From an uncultured Clostridia bacterium (GTDB taxonomy: Bacteria > Bacillota > Clostridia > Christensenellales > Borkfalkiaceae), in contig CANQRP010000008.1 of assembly GCA_947626305.1 (NCBI GenBank), forward strand, positions 1-34,268: a stretch of 34,268 nt of DNA, given 5' to 3'. The notes under the pieces were generated by a model. The model was not told where the DNA came from and made no database searches. It saw nothing but the letters and a program-made list of their open reading frames with translations. Shown here in pieces: positions 1-8,348 of the stretch. Position 1 is the first letter of the stretch. Each line of letters begins with the position of its first letter. The translations under genes and the position numbers were made by a program.

Positions 1-151
1 TCACTTCGCCGTACTCTCCGCCCCCCGAGAGATACCCCATCGTCACCTTGGTAAAGGGGATGATCTGTGCGCCGCTTGCGGAGAACAGGGGCTTGCCGAT
101 GACGGTATTTACGTCGATCAGGCTAAGGAGCTGCTGTGCCGTTTTTTCCAT
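1..151 (-). CDS. ytfJ: GerW/YtfJ-family sporulation protein, N-terminal part (runs off the left edge)
   Basis: Minus-strand translation MEKTAQQLLSLIDVNTVIGKPLFSASGAQIIPFTKVTMGYLSGGGEYGEV resembles the YtfJ 'VNTIIG-P...IIPVSKV..G...GG' pattern. It lies directly downstream of and overlaps a YtfI-like ORF, as ytfI-ytfJ do elsewhere. An in-frame TTG further upstream is an alternative start. Confidence 0.8.
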   Translation of the reverse strand, partial: MEKTAQQLLSLIDVNTVIGKPLFSASGAQIIPFTKVTMGYLSGGGEYGEV

Positions 152-708
152 GATGCTGTCGATCTTTTTTTTCTGATCCAATTTAAGAATGCCTCCAATA
201 ATTTTTTCCCGATCGCGATCGAGAGGATGAGCCCGTTAAACACGGTGACAGCCTGCAAAGAGAGCTTTAAGTTGGGTTTTTCTGTCAGCAGGACCCCGTT
301 TTTGAGGGAGAGAAAGGGATGCAGCGTGTGTAAAGCGGAACAGATCTGTCCGCCGAGGCTCATGACAAGCGCGCCGATGAATACGCCGACAGGTTCCCCT
401 TCGCCGCCCGTCTCTACGATCTGATGAAAGCGGTAGAGTTGGAAGCCCTTCGTCACCTCGAATTTTTTCCGCATAGGCGCCATCTCTTTATAGGGCAGAA
501 TGACCGCCTTTTTCTCGGTGAGGTGAAAGACGATGCCCTCCTTTTTGACCTGCAAATAGCCGCCGAACACCTTCAAAAACTTAAACAGGCTGAGTGCGAA
601 CCAGCATTTGTTCTCCCGCACGTCGACGAAAGCGTCGATGTAGACGAAGACCGGAAAGAAAAACAGCAGGGTCCCGATAAAAGCGGAGAAAACAAAAAGC
701 TCGCCCAT
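118..708 (-). CDS. YtfI-like (DUF2953-type) membrane-associated protein
   Basis: 196 aa ORF with N-terminal hydrophobic segment; position immediately upstream of the ytfJ-like gene. Confidence 0.55.
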   Translation of the reverse strand: MGELFVFSAFIGTLLFFFPVFVYIDAFVDVRENKCWFALSLFKFLKVFGGYLQVKKEGIVFHLTEKKAVILPYKEMAPMRKKFEVTKGFQLYRFHQIVETGGEGEPVGVFIGALVMSLGGQICSALHTLHPFLSLKNGVLLTEKPNLKLSLQAVTVFNGLILSIAIGKKLLEAFLNWIRKKRSTASWKKRHSSSLA

Positions 709-756
709 ACCGACAGTATGAGCGAACTTTTTATTTTTATAAGGCTGCTTGGTTTC

Positions 757-1626
757 TTATTTTCCCATTGCGCGCGCGATCTCCTCCGCTTGTGCCTTGC
801 GCGCCTCTTCCGCGTGGAGCTCGATGGCGCGGGTCGCCATGTCCTTGAACTCCTGCGCGTTGGAGATTCCGACGAAGGTATCTTTGTCGGTTCTGGTCCT
901 TCCGTTGTCAAATCCGGCGCCGCCGACGCTGACGACGCGCAGGGTGTAATAGTGGAACAGATTGCCGAATAAGCTCGCTTTGATCTGAACATGATCGATC
1001 TTATCAAGATGGAAATCAAGGGAATTAACTCTCAGAATGCCCACCTTACCCACGATCCGCTTGTTTGTAAGTGCGAGATTGATCGAAAGCCACAAGAGCA
1101 ATCGGCGAACGAAAGGCAAGATCCCGATAAGGATAAACAGTACCCACAGTACAATGTTGACATAAGTACCTCCATTTACCAATAGCTGTTGAAAGAATCC
1201 CATGCCGGCTTCTTCTGCCTCTGCTTTGTTGCCGAGTGTTCTCTCAAAAAGGGCTTCCCCCTCTTCCGCCCACTCATCACGATATTGCTGTCTATACTGT
1301 TCTTCTACTTTTTTGCGAAAAGCACTCCAATTTGAAACGGGGGTTTCGGGATTTTCTTCATTATATAAGGTAATCCACTGTTCTTTTTCCGACTCGCTCA
1401 AAGATCTGCTGTCGCTGTCAAACTCAGACATTTTCTCCGCAGTAGAAATTTCCACATATAGTCCCTCGTGGGATGTATACTTAGAAATGTATACCTGGGC
1501 TACGATTGCGAGTACGAAGATAAGGACGAGCCAAATTGCAGGCATCAGCAAGTAGAGCCAGCTTTTCTGTGCTTTCATCACGACCCTTTCGTCTTTCGTC
1601 AGATTGTTCTCGATGTACATACTCAT
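757..1626 (-). CDS. Membrane protein with bacterial PH-like domain
   Basis: Two hydrophobic segments followed by 'ALTNKRIVGKVGILRVNSLDFHLDKIDHVQIKASLFGNLFHYYTLRV', typical of bPH/YdbS-like domains. Start placed at MSMYIENN because GGAGGATG lies just upstream. Confidence 0.7.
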   Translation of the reverse strand: MSMYIENNLTKDERVVMKAQKSWLYLLMPAIWLVLIFVLAIVAQVYISKYTSHEGLYVEISTAEKMSEFDSDSRSLSESEKEQWITLYNEENPETPVSNWSAFRKKVEEQYRQQYRDEWAEEGEALFERTLGNKAEAEEAGMGFFQQLLVNGGTYVNIVLWVLFILIGILPFVRRLLLWLSINLALTNKRIVGKVGILRVNSLDFHLDKIDHVQIKASLFGNLFHYYTLRVVSVGGAGFDNGRTRTDKDTFVGISNAQEFKDMATRAIELHAEEARKAQAEEIARAMGK

Positions 1627-1644
1627 TTTTTCATCCTCCGTGAC

Positions 1645-1660
1645 GAGAAATAAATTTCTC
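1645..1660. promoter_or_regulatory. Palindromic operator candidate GAGAAATAAATTTCTC
   Basis: GAGAAAT-AA-ATTTCTC inverted repeat just downstream of the -10; another ATTTCTC half-site at 1688-1694 lies inside the promoter spacer. Confidence 0.5.
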
Positions 1661-1671
1661 ATTATAAATTG

Positions 1672-1700
1672 ATTATATGATTATTTTATTTCTCTGTCAA
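1672..1700 (-). promoter_or_regulatory. Sigma-A-type promoter of the PH-domain gene (TTGACA-17-TATAAT)
   Basis: Minus strand TTGACA (1700-1695), 17 nt spacer, TATAAT (1677-1672). Confidence 0.8.
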
Positions 1701-1754
1701 GCAAATTTGAGTAATATTTTTACAATTTGAGAAAAAAAGTTATTAAGGGGAATT

Positions 1755-2078
1755 ATGAATCGAATCAAAAATTTACGGTTGGAAAACGAAATGAGCCAGC
1801 GCGCATTGGCGGCAAAGATCGGGTGTAGCCAAAAGTCGGTGGATTATTGGGAAAAGGGACTCAGCGAGCCGACGTCGGGATTTATCTGCGCCCTTGCGGA
1901 TCACTTCGCCTGCTCCACCGATTATCTGCTCGGCAGAGAGGATGATTTCGGCGTTGTGCGCATCGAAGGGCAGTTGACAGAGGAAGAACGGAAACTCCTC
2001 GCGGCGTACGGCGTCTTGTGCGAGCCGCTCCGGCGGGAACTTTTGAATTACGCGGAATATCTGTTATCGAAAAAATAA
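1755..2078 (+). CDS. XRE-family HTH transcriptional regulator
   Basis: 'IKNLRLENEMSQRALAAKIGCSQKSVDYWEKGLSEPTSGFICALADHFACSTDYLLGR' is a classical HTH_3; AAGGGG SD upstream. Confidence 0.85.
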   Translation: MNRIKNLRLENEMSQRALAAKIGCSQKSVDYWEKGLSEPTSGFICALADHFACSTDYLLGREDDFGVVRIEGQLTEEERKLLAAYGVLCEPLRRELLNYAEYLLSKK

Positions 2079-2092
2079 AATTTGCCAAGGGC

Positions 2093-2125
2093 ATAAAAAA
2101 AGCCCGCCGAAGCGGCGGACTTTCC
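2093..2125. terminator. Bidirectional rho-independent terminator
   Basis: AAAAAGCCCGCCGAAGCGGCGGACTTT: GC-rich stem flanked by A and T runs, between the convergent XRE and zinc-ribbon genes. Confidence 0.75.
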
Positions 2126-2132
2126 GTAAAAT

Positions 2133-2489
2133 TCAGAGTACGGTTGCGACGAGTGCGGCTTGGCTTCCGAAGGTGCCGATCGCGATGCCGCCTGCGACGA
2201 TGGCGAAGACGACAATGATCCCGATGATCCATTCCGCCACGCTGATGATGATCCCTGCGATCGCGAGCCCCTTTCCGCTGTTACATTCTTTTACCTTGTT
2301 GAGCCCGATGATCGAGAAGATCAAGCCGAGCAAAGGCATAAAGAAGGCGAGGATGAAGCCGACAATAGCAAAGGTGTTGGTGGTGCTGGTGGGAACGGGC
2401 GCGGACACGGGGTCCGTTCTCATTCCGCAGGTCGGGCAGACATAGGCGTTGTCGTCGAGTTGCGTGCCGCAATTTTTACAGTACTTCAT
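2133..2489 (-). CDS. Zinc-ribbon DUF4190-like membrane protein
   Basis: MKYCKNCGTQLDDNAYVCPTCG zinc ribbon followed by two TM segments with 'GKGLAIAGIIIS'. Confidence 0.7.
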   Translation of the reverse strand: MKYCKNCGTQLDDNAYVCPTCGMRTDPVSAPVPTSTTNTFAIVGFILAFFMPLLGLIFSIIGLNKVKECNSGKGLAIAGIIISVAEWIIGIIVVFAIVAGGIAIGTFGSQAALVATVL

Positions 2490-2685
2490 ATTCTTCTCCT
2501 GAGTAATTCTATGACGGACGGCGCACGGGTTATGCGCCGTCTTTTCAATTATATTAACATAAATTTCTCATCATGTTTAGTATGAGGAAAATTTTTCGCC
2601 ACCTTTGATTCCTATTCTTCTTATAGAAAAAGGGCAGCCGATTCTGCCCGTGGGAATTCGCTTTTTCACTGATTTTATCCGGATG

Positions 2686-3363
2686 CTAACCGATTTTCAC
2701 CAGATCGCTCTCGTCGAGCCCGCGCAAGAAATCGGGGATCTCATATCCCGCATCGTCTTCCGCGGTTTGCCCTTCGGTCCCCTCTTCGCCGTCCCCTTCC
2801 TCGCGGTATTCTTCGCGGGCATAGAGATAGCTGTCCGTCTCGGGACGGGCGATCGCCGCCATCAACGCGTCATAATCGGGCAGATCGGCGAGGGAGTTGA
2901 GCTTGAAACGCTTTAAGAACTCATCCGTCGTGGCGTAGAGGATGGGGCGCCCCACGGCGTCTTTCCGTCCGCACGGATAGATGAGTTTGAGTTCGAGAAG
3001 CGCGTGCACCGCATAGTCGCTGTTGAGCCCGCGGAGCAATTCGATCTCCGTCCTGGTGATGGGCTGCTTGTAGGCGATGATCGCCGCACATTCGAGGATG
3101 GTGCGCGTAAGTTCCTTTTCGCGGATGGGATTGAGCACCGCCTCCACGTTGACTTTGTATTCCGGATTGGAGGCGAGCTGTGCCTTGTTATTGAATTGAA
3201 GCAGTTGGATCCCCCCGTCTGCGCCGTAGCGCTCTTCAAGCTCCGCAAGCGCCTTTTTTACCTCGCGCATGGGAACTTCGAGCTTTTCCGCAATGATGGC
3301 AAGTTCCACGCTCTTACCGGAGGCAAACAGGATCGCCTCAATTATATTCGTCAATTTGTCCAA
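2686..3363 (-). CDS. scpB: Segregation and condensation protein B
   Basis: 'IIEAILFASGKSVELAIIAEKLE...ALNPIREKELTRTILECAAIIAYKQPITRTEIELLRGLNSDYAVHALLELKLI' matches ScpB; adjacent to scpA. Confidence 0.93.
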   Translation of the reverse strand: MDKLTNIIEAILFASGKSVELAIIAEKLEVPMREVKKALAELEERYGADGGIQLLQFNNKAQLASNPEYKVNVEAVLNPIREKELTRTILECAAIIAYKQPITRTEIELLRGLNSDYAVHALLELKLIYPCGRKDAVGRPILYATTDEFLKRFKLNSLADLPDYDALMAAIARPETDSYLYAREEYREEGDGEEGTEGQTAEDDAGYEIPDFLRGLDESDLVKIG

Positions 3364-4150
3364 GATAGTCCTCCTCTCCCCTGTCGGGATTGAGTGAAAT
3401 GGAAATCCTTCCGAAAGCGTTTTCCTGTGTCACCCGCAGATACTGATATTTCAACAGTTCCAACAGTGCCTGAAAGGTGGTGACGAGTTCGCTGCGGGTA
3501 AAATCGCGGGTGAAGAGCTCTTCAAACACCACCGTTTTGCGGCTCTCGAGGGTTTCGAGAATGGTCTGTACTTTTTGCGCAACGGTAAATTCATCTCGCG
3601 GGATCTCGCGTTCCTCAACGCCCGAAAGCGCCTCTTCCCGCTTCATCATGAGGGTGGAGAAGGCGGAGACGAGCCCGTCGAGCGTAAGATGTTCGAGGGA
3701 AAATACCGTCTTGGTCTCCCCCACGTTCTTGTCCGGTTCCTTGAAAAAATAACCGATCGTCTCGAGTTCTTTGAGTTTTTTCGTCTCTTCCTTGATGAGG
3801 CGAAATTCTTCGAGCGCGCGGATGAGTTGCGCCTTGTCCTCCTCGATCTCCATGTCGAGCTCGGGGTCCTCTTCGAGATTCGGAACGAGACTTTGCGCCT
3901 TAATCTTGAGGATCGTCGCCGCGATGTTGAGGTACTCCGTCACTTTGTCCACGTCGAGGTACGGGAGCCCCTTCATATAGTCGAGGAACTGCTCCGTGAC
4001 CTGCGAGACGAAGATGTCCTTGATCTCGATCTCCTCCTTGTTGATGAGAAAGAGCAGAAGGTCGAGCGGCCCCTCGAAGCCGTCGAGCACGGTGGTGTAG
4101 TCCACCGTCGATTCGAAATTTTCGCGGTTCACCATGCGAGCAACCCCCAT
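3338..4150 (-). CDS. scpA: Segregation and condensation protein A
   Basis: 'LDGFEGPLDLLLFLINKEEIEIKDIFVSQVTEQFLDYM...' ScpA N-terminal signature; overlaps scpB. Confidence 0.93.
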   Translation of the reverse strand: MGVARMVNRENFESTVDYTTVLDGFEGPLDLLLFLINKEEIEIKDIFVSQVTEQFLDYMKGLPYLDVDKVTEYLNIAATILKIKAQSLVPNLEEDPELDMEIEEDKAQLIRALEEFRLIKEETKKLKELETIGYFFKEPDKNVGETKTVFSLEHLTLDGLVSAFSTLMMKREEALSGVEEREIPRDEFTVAQKVQTILETLESRKTVVFEELFTRDFTRSELVTTFQALLELLKYQYLRVTQENAFGRISISLNPDRGEEDYLGQIDEYN

Positions 4151-4863
4151 AGCATTTCAACGGGCATGCCGAACGCCAATCCCCAGACCGCAAGGATGGG
4201 GAAACCGAGATATTTTTCCGCGAATTGCATGATCCAGCCGAGGATGTTGAACCAATCCATCTGATAGATGCCGAGGTTTTGGGAGAAAATTCTGCAAATA
4301 AAGCTCTCGATAATGAGGAAAAGCAGGATATAGTAACCGTATTTTCGCAGGAACTGATAAACCTTTCCGTGCCGCTTGCTCGTTGCTTCCACGATGCGAA
4401 AGCCGTCCAAGGGATAGAAGGGCAACAGGTTGAACACGCAGAAAGAGAGGCTGTAAGCGTAGAGCGCCCAAGTCAAATAGTGCAAAAAGGTTTTCAAAAA
4501 GAGGATCTCGGGCATGAAATTGACAACGACAAGCGCAAGCGGATAGAACAGGAACGCCGAAATATAATTGGTAATGACGCCCGCACTTGCTGTAAGCGCC
4601 AGTCCCGTGCGGTACTTTTTGAAGTTGTTCGGATCGATCGGCACGGGTTTTGCCCAACCGAAGCCGACGAGGGTAAAGCAGATGAGCCCTACGATGTCGA
4701 AGTGCCGGAGCGGGTTGAGGGAAAGCCGTTTTGCCCATTTCGGCGTGGGGTCGCCGCACTTGTAAGCGACGAAAGCATGCGAAAATTCGTGAAGGGTCAG
4801 GACGACCGTCACCGCAAGGAAGCTCGCAAGCAATTCGATAAATCTTTCGGGGTTAAAACTCAT
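4129..4863 (-). CDS. Site-2 protease family (M50) metalloprotease
   Basis: 'LTLHEFSHAFVAYKCGD' (HExxH) and 'NLLPFYPLDGFRI'; start taken at MSFNPERF. Confidence 0.88.
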   Translation of the reverse strand: MSFNPERFIELLASFLAVTVVLTLHEFSHAFVAYKCGDPTPKWAKRLSLNPLRHFDIVGLICFTLVGFGWAKPVPIDPNNFKKYRTGLALTASAGVITNYISAFLFYPLALVVVNFMPEILFLKTFLHYLTWALYAYSLSFCVFNLLPFYPLDGFRIVEATSKRHGKVYQFLRKYGYYILLFLIIESFICRIFSQNLGIYQMDWFNILGWIMQFAEKYLGFPILAVWGLAFGMPVEMLWGLLAW

Positions 4864-4980
4864 ATCAATAATTATAGCAAAATTTTCCGAAAAAGGCAAC
4901 CGAAAGAACGGACCGTGACAAAAAAATTGCACAATAAGTGGCGCCGGAAGGAAAAAATTTGTCAAGATATGGTAGAAAAC

Positions 4981-5009
4981 GCCGCCCTGCCGCAAAACGG
5001 CAGGGCGGC
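4981..5009. terminator. Strong hairpin downstream of lysA, terminator-like
   Basis: GCCGCCCTGCCG-CAAAA-CGGCAGGGCGGC perfect stem; only a short T-run on the minus strand. Confidence 0.55.
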
Positions 5010-5035
5010 ATCGGAGCTCCTTTTTATGGAGTTTT

Positions 5036-6358
5036 TTATCTGAGCCTTGCGGGGAGCGCGTCGTTCCGCACGAGGTCTTCGTAGGATTGCGGCTTTACGA
5101 TGTAGTCCGCTTTTCCGTCCTTTACCAGGACGGCGGGTGGGATCGGGTTCCGATTATAGTTGCTCGCCATGGAATAATTGTACGCCCCCGTCGAGAGCAC
5201 CGCGAGGATCTCTCCCCTTTCGGCGCGAGGCAGAGCCATATTGACTCCGATGAGGTCGCCGCTCTCGCAGCACTTCCCGGCGATCGAGACGAACTCGGTG
5301 GGCTGTTCGTTCGCTCTCCCCGCAAGGAGCGCGGTATATTTGCTCTCATAGAGGCAGAACCGCGGGTTGTCGAACATCCCCCCGTCGATCGCAACATACT
5401 TGCGGAGCCCGGGGATCTCTTTGATCGCCCCAACCGTGTAGAGCGTGATGCCCGCTTCGCCGACGATCGAGCGCCCCGGCTCGATCATGAGCTTCGGCGC
5501 TTTCAGACCGTACTTTGCGCATCCCGTCTTGACGGCTCCGATCAGCGCCCGCAAATAGGCGGCGTATCCGTCGAAGGTGAATTTCTCGTCCTCGTCCGTG
5601 TACCAAATGCCGAATCCCCCGCCGAGGTTGAGGGTGTCCGCCTCGAAGGAGAGTTTTTTCTTCATATCCGCCATAAACGCGAGGCATTTTTCCGCCGCGA
5701 CGCAGAAGGACTGCTTCTCGAAGATCTGCGAACCGATGTGGCAATGGAAGCCCCTGAGCCGCAGATGCCGTTTGCCGAGGAGGTGCTTTGTCATCGCTTC
5801 GGCGGCGCCGCTTGTCACGGAAAAGCCGAACTTGCTGTCCGGGGTCGCCGTCTGCACAAATTTGTGCGTGTGCGCTTCCACTCCCGGGTTGATGCGCAGA
5901 AGCACGTTCTGTACGGTGCCCCGCTTCTCGCATTCACGGTCGAGAAGATCGGCTTCGGTCGGGTCGTCAACGGCAAAATAACCTATGCCGCAGTCGAGTG
6001 CATATTCGATCTCCCGCGGCAATTTGTTGTTGCCGTGCATGCAGATCTTTTCCGCAGGGAAACCCGCCTGCATCGCCGTATAGAGTTCCCCTCCCGATAC
6101 GACATCCGCGCCGATCTTTTCCTGTTTGGCGATGGCGTACATCGCCTCACAGGAGAACGCCTTGCTCGCATAGAGCACGAGTCCGTCTCCGTATTCGTTC
6201 GCGATCGTGTCGCGGTAGATCCGCATCATTCCTCGGATATAGTCCTCATCGAAGACGTAGAGCGGCGTACCGAAAGATCTTGCAAGTTCTATACAGTCGC
6301 AGCCGCCGATGGTCAGGTGCCCTTTTTCGTTGACGCAGAGCGTCGCTCTCGAGTTCAT
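5036..6358 (-). CDS. lysA: Diaminopimelate decarboxylase
   Basis: 'FGTPLYVFDEDYIR', 'YASKAF', 'LNLGGGFGIWYTDED', 'EPGRSIVGEAGITLYTVGAIKEIPG' PLP fold-III decarboxylase motifs; start taken at MNSRATLC. Confidence 0.95.
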   Translation of the reverse strand: MNSRATLCVNEKGHLTIGGCDCIELARSFGTPLYVFDEDYIRGMMRIYRDTIANEYGDGLVLYASKAFSCEAMYAIAKQEKIGADVVSGGELYTAMQAGFPAEKICMHGNNKLPREIEYALDCGIGYFAVDDPTEADLLDRECEKRGTVQNVLLRINPGVEAHTHKFVQTATPDSKFGFSVTSGAAEAMTKHLLGKRHLRLRGFHCHIGSQIFEKQSFCVAAEKCLAFMADMKKKLSFEADTLNLGGGFGIWYTDEDEKFTFDGYAAYLRALIGAVKTGCAKYGLKAPKLMIEPGRSIVGEAGITLYTVGAIKEIPGLRKYVAIDGGMFDNPRFCLYESKYTALLAGRANEQPTEFVSIAGKCCESGDLIGVNMALPRAERGEILAVLSTGAYNYSMASNYNRNPIPPAVLVKDGKADYIVKPQSYEDLVRNDALPARLR

Positions 6359-6454
6359 TATTTTGCCTTCTTTTCGTGGAATGACAATATTATAGCACGT
6401 TTGTCGGGCGGCGGTCAAGAAAAATTCACGCGCCCGTGCGGCATTACTTCTTCG

Positions 6455-7600
6455 TTACCACTCCCCCGCGATCGCGCGGTAGGCGTCGCCGTAGGAAAAC
6501 TTTTCGGCGGTTTCCGCGGCAATCAAAGGGCTGCGCCCCGCCTCTACACCGTCTCGGTAGAGAACGACTTCTCCCACCTTTGTGCCGGCGGCAAGAGGCG
6601 CCTTTACCCCCTCGTCAAAGTAAAATTCGGTCGTCGTGTTCACCTCTTCTCCCCGCTTGCAAAACACCGTGAGGTCGCGTTCCGTACACACGGGGATCTG
6701 TTTTTGCTTCCCGCCGCGAACGTCGAGTTTGATATCGAGCGGTTTGCCCGCCTCGGCGATCTTGCGGCTTTCATAGTTTGCAAAGGCGTAGTTGAAGAGA
6801 TTTTTCACGCTTTGGAAGCGTTTATCCGAGTTCTCCGCACCGATCACGACGGAGATAAGGCGGGTGTCTCCCCTCTTTGCGGTCGCCGCGAGGCAAAAAC
6901 CCGCTTGTCCCGTGTATCCCGTCTTTCCGCCGTCGCACCCTTCGTAAAAACGGATGAGCTTATTGGTGTTGGTGATGGTCGTCGTGCGCCCGTCGGGATG
7001 GGAAAAATCTTCCAGCCAGACCTTGGAGAATTCGAAATATTTTTTGTGCGTAAGAAGGCTGCGGAGCATGAGGGCAACATCCTTGGCACAGGAATATTGC
7101 GGTTCTTTGGGAAGCCCCGTGCAGTTGGCAAACAGGGTATTGTCGGCGCCGAGCTCCTTTGCGCGGGCGTTCATCCGCTCCACAAAGAGGCTCTCGCTCC
7201 CCGAAAGCCGCTCCGCCATCGCCACGCAGGAATCGTTGGCGGAGCAGACGGCGATTGTCTTCATGAGTTCTTCCGCACGGTAGGAAAGTCCGCTTCCGAG
7301 GAACACTTGCGAACCGCCCATGCCGGATGCGCTGTCGCTGACGGCGATCTGTTCGTCGTACGAAAGGTTGCCGTCCTCTACCGCCTCGAAGCAGAGCAGC
7401 AGCGTCATAATCTTGCACATGCTCGCGATGGGCAAACGTTGCGTTTCGTTCGCGGAATAGGCGCACACGCCGCTTTCGCTGTCGCAAAGATAGGCGGCTT
7501 TACAACTTACAAGTTCTTCCGCCGTCGCACTTTTTGTTTCAAATGACATCGGCGCGAGCGCGAGAGAGAACGCGAACGCCGCTAAACATAACTTTTTCAT
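6455..7600 (-). CDS. dacF: D-alanyl-D-alanine carboxypeptidase (DacF-like)
   Basis: Signal peptide then SxxK (IASMCK), SxN (SAND) and KTG (GGKTGYT) motifs; beside spoIIM-like and lysA genes. Confidence 0.9.
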   Translation of the reverse strand: MKKLCLAAFAFSLALAPMSFETKSATAEELVSCKAAYLCDSESGVCAYSANETQRLPIASMCKIMTLLLCFEAVEDGNLSYDEQIAVSDSASGMGGSQVFLGSGLSYRAEELMKTIAVCSANDSCVAMAERLSGSESLFVERMNARAKELGADNTLFANCTGLPKEPQYSCAKDVALMLRSLLTHKKYFEFSKVWLEDFSHPDGRTTTITNTNKLIRFYEGCDGGKTGYTGQAGFCLAATAKRGDTRLISVVIGAENSDKRFQSVKNLFNYAFANYESRKIAEAGKPLDIKLDVRGGKQKQIPVCTERDLTVFCKRGEEVNTTTEFYFDEGVKAPLAAGTKVGEVVLYRDGVEAGRSPLIAAETAEKFSYGDAYRAIAGEW

Positions 7601-7640
7601 ATCCGCAGTTTGTGCGCTTTCTGAAAAAATATGATGTTTG

Positions 7641-8240
7641 TCAGAGCAGATTTCCGAGCGGATGAAAGAGCGCAAGAAGCAAGACCGTCTCCAACAGGCA
7701 GATGAGCACGAGAAGCGCGAGAAAAGCGAGGAAATCGCAGAGGAGCTCTTTCCAATCGCCCGCACAAAAGGAAAAGCAAAAGGCGCGGCAGACGGAGGTC
7801 CCTGCAGCGAGCAAAAGCGCAACGTCGACAAGAAGATGAATGGGCAAATAGAGCACGAATGCCACAACGGCGCCCGGGAAAGCATAAACGGAAAAAAGGA
7901 TGGCGAGAGTTCCGCCGAAGGTGTAAGAGCGATACAACAGTACCACGGCGGGAAGCGGCAGACAGGCGGGATGCAGTCCGCCCGCAAGCACCAGCACGAG
8001 AAGAAGTGCGTTTCCCGCCGTGCGTTCGAGAAAAATGAGAAAAACGCTGCGGTCGGAATAGCAGACGCGGTCGAGGAAGCGGTCGCATATTTTCAGGTGA
8101 TATTCATAGAATGCGGGGGTTTTGATAAATACTATGCCACACATAGTACTACACAAAAGTGCCAAAATCAAAAACAGCATCCACCATTTTCGCGAAAAAG
8201 CCCGCGAAATGCAGTTTTGCAGAAAAAAAAGAGGCGCCAT
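7641..8240 (-). CDS. spoIIM: SpoIIM-like (stage II sporulation protein M) integral membrane protein
   Basis: 199 aa, multiple TM segments, located next to dacF and near spoIVB as in many Clostridia; weak sequence motifs only. Start codon uncertain (it lies in a hairpin). Confidence 0.5.
   Translation of the reverse strand: MAPLFFLQNCISRAFSRKWWMLFLILALLCSTMCGIVFIKTPAFYEYHLKICDRFLDRVCYSDRSVFLIFLERTAGNALLLVLVLAGGLHPACLPLPAVVLLYRSYTFGGTLAILFSVYAFPGAVVAFVLYLPIHLLVDVALLLAAGTSVCRAFCFSFCAGDWKELLCDFLAFLALLVLICLLETVLLLALFHPLGNLL
8127..8158 (-). repeat. Interspersed 'HSTMS' palindromic repeat, copy A (diverged)
   Basis: Minus strand TTTTGTGTAGTACTATGTGTGGCATAGTATTT; encodes LLCSTMCGIVF in frame in the spoIIM-like gene. 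Confidence 0.75.
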
Positions 8241-8272
8241 ACCTCATTGTATGCCCTTCCTCTTTTCTTTTT
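8227..8272 (-). terminator. Terminator/attenuator-like hairpin overlapping the predicted spoIIM-like start codon
   Basis: Minus strand AAAAGAGG...GGGCATAC-AATGAG-GTATGGCG-CCTCTTTTTTTT: outer 8 bp stem, inner CATAC/GTATG stem, U-run. Confidence 0.45.
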
Positions 8273-8275
8273 TAC

Positions 8276-8340
8276 TCCCCTATCATTTTTTCGATGCCGA
8301 TGCCGTAGCCGCGGGTCGGGGGGCGTTGAAGAACGCGTGA
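8276..8340 (-). pseudogene. Remnant of the spoIVB 3' end (45 bp perfect plus ~20 bp diverged)
   Basis: 8276-8320 is identical to 12048-12092; minus-strand reading HAFFNAP(frameshift)PTRGYGIGIEKMIGE-stop versus HVFLNDPTRGYGIGIEKMIGE-stop in intact spoIVB. Confidence 0.85.
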
Positions 8341-8348
8341 AAAGCAAA

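Noticed and set aside
5087-7546. 819 aa plus-strand ORF antisense to lysA and dacF
   Set aside because: Shadow ORF generated by GC-biased codons of the opposite strand; composition is Arg/His-rich with no recognisable domain, and both minus-strand genes are clear-cut.
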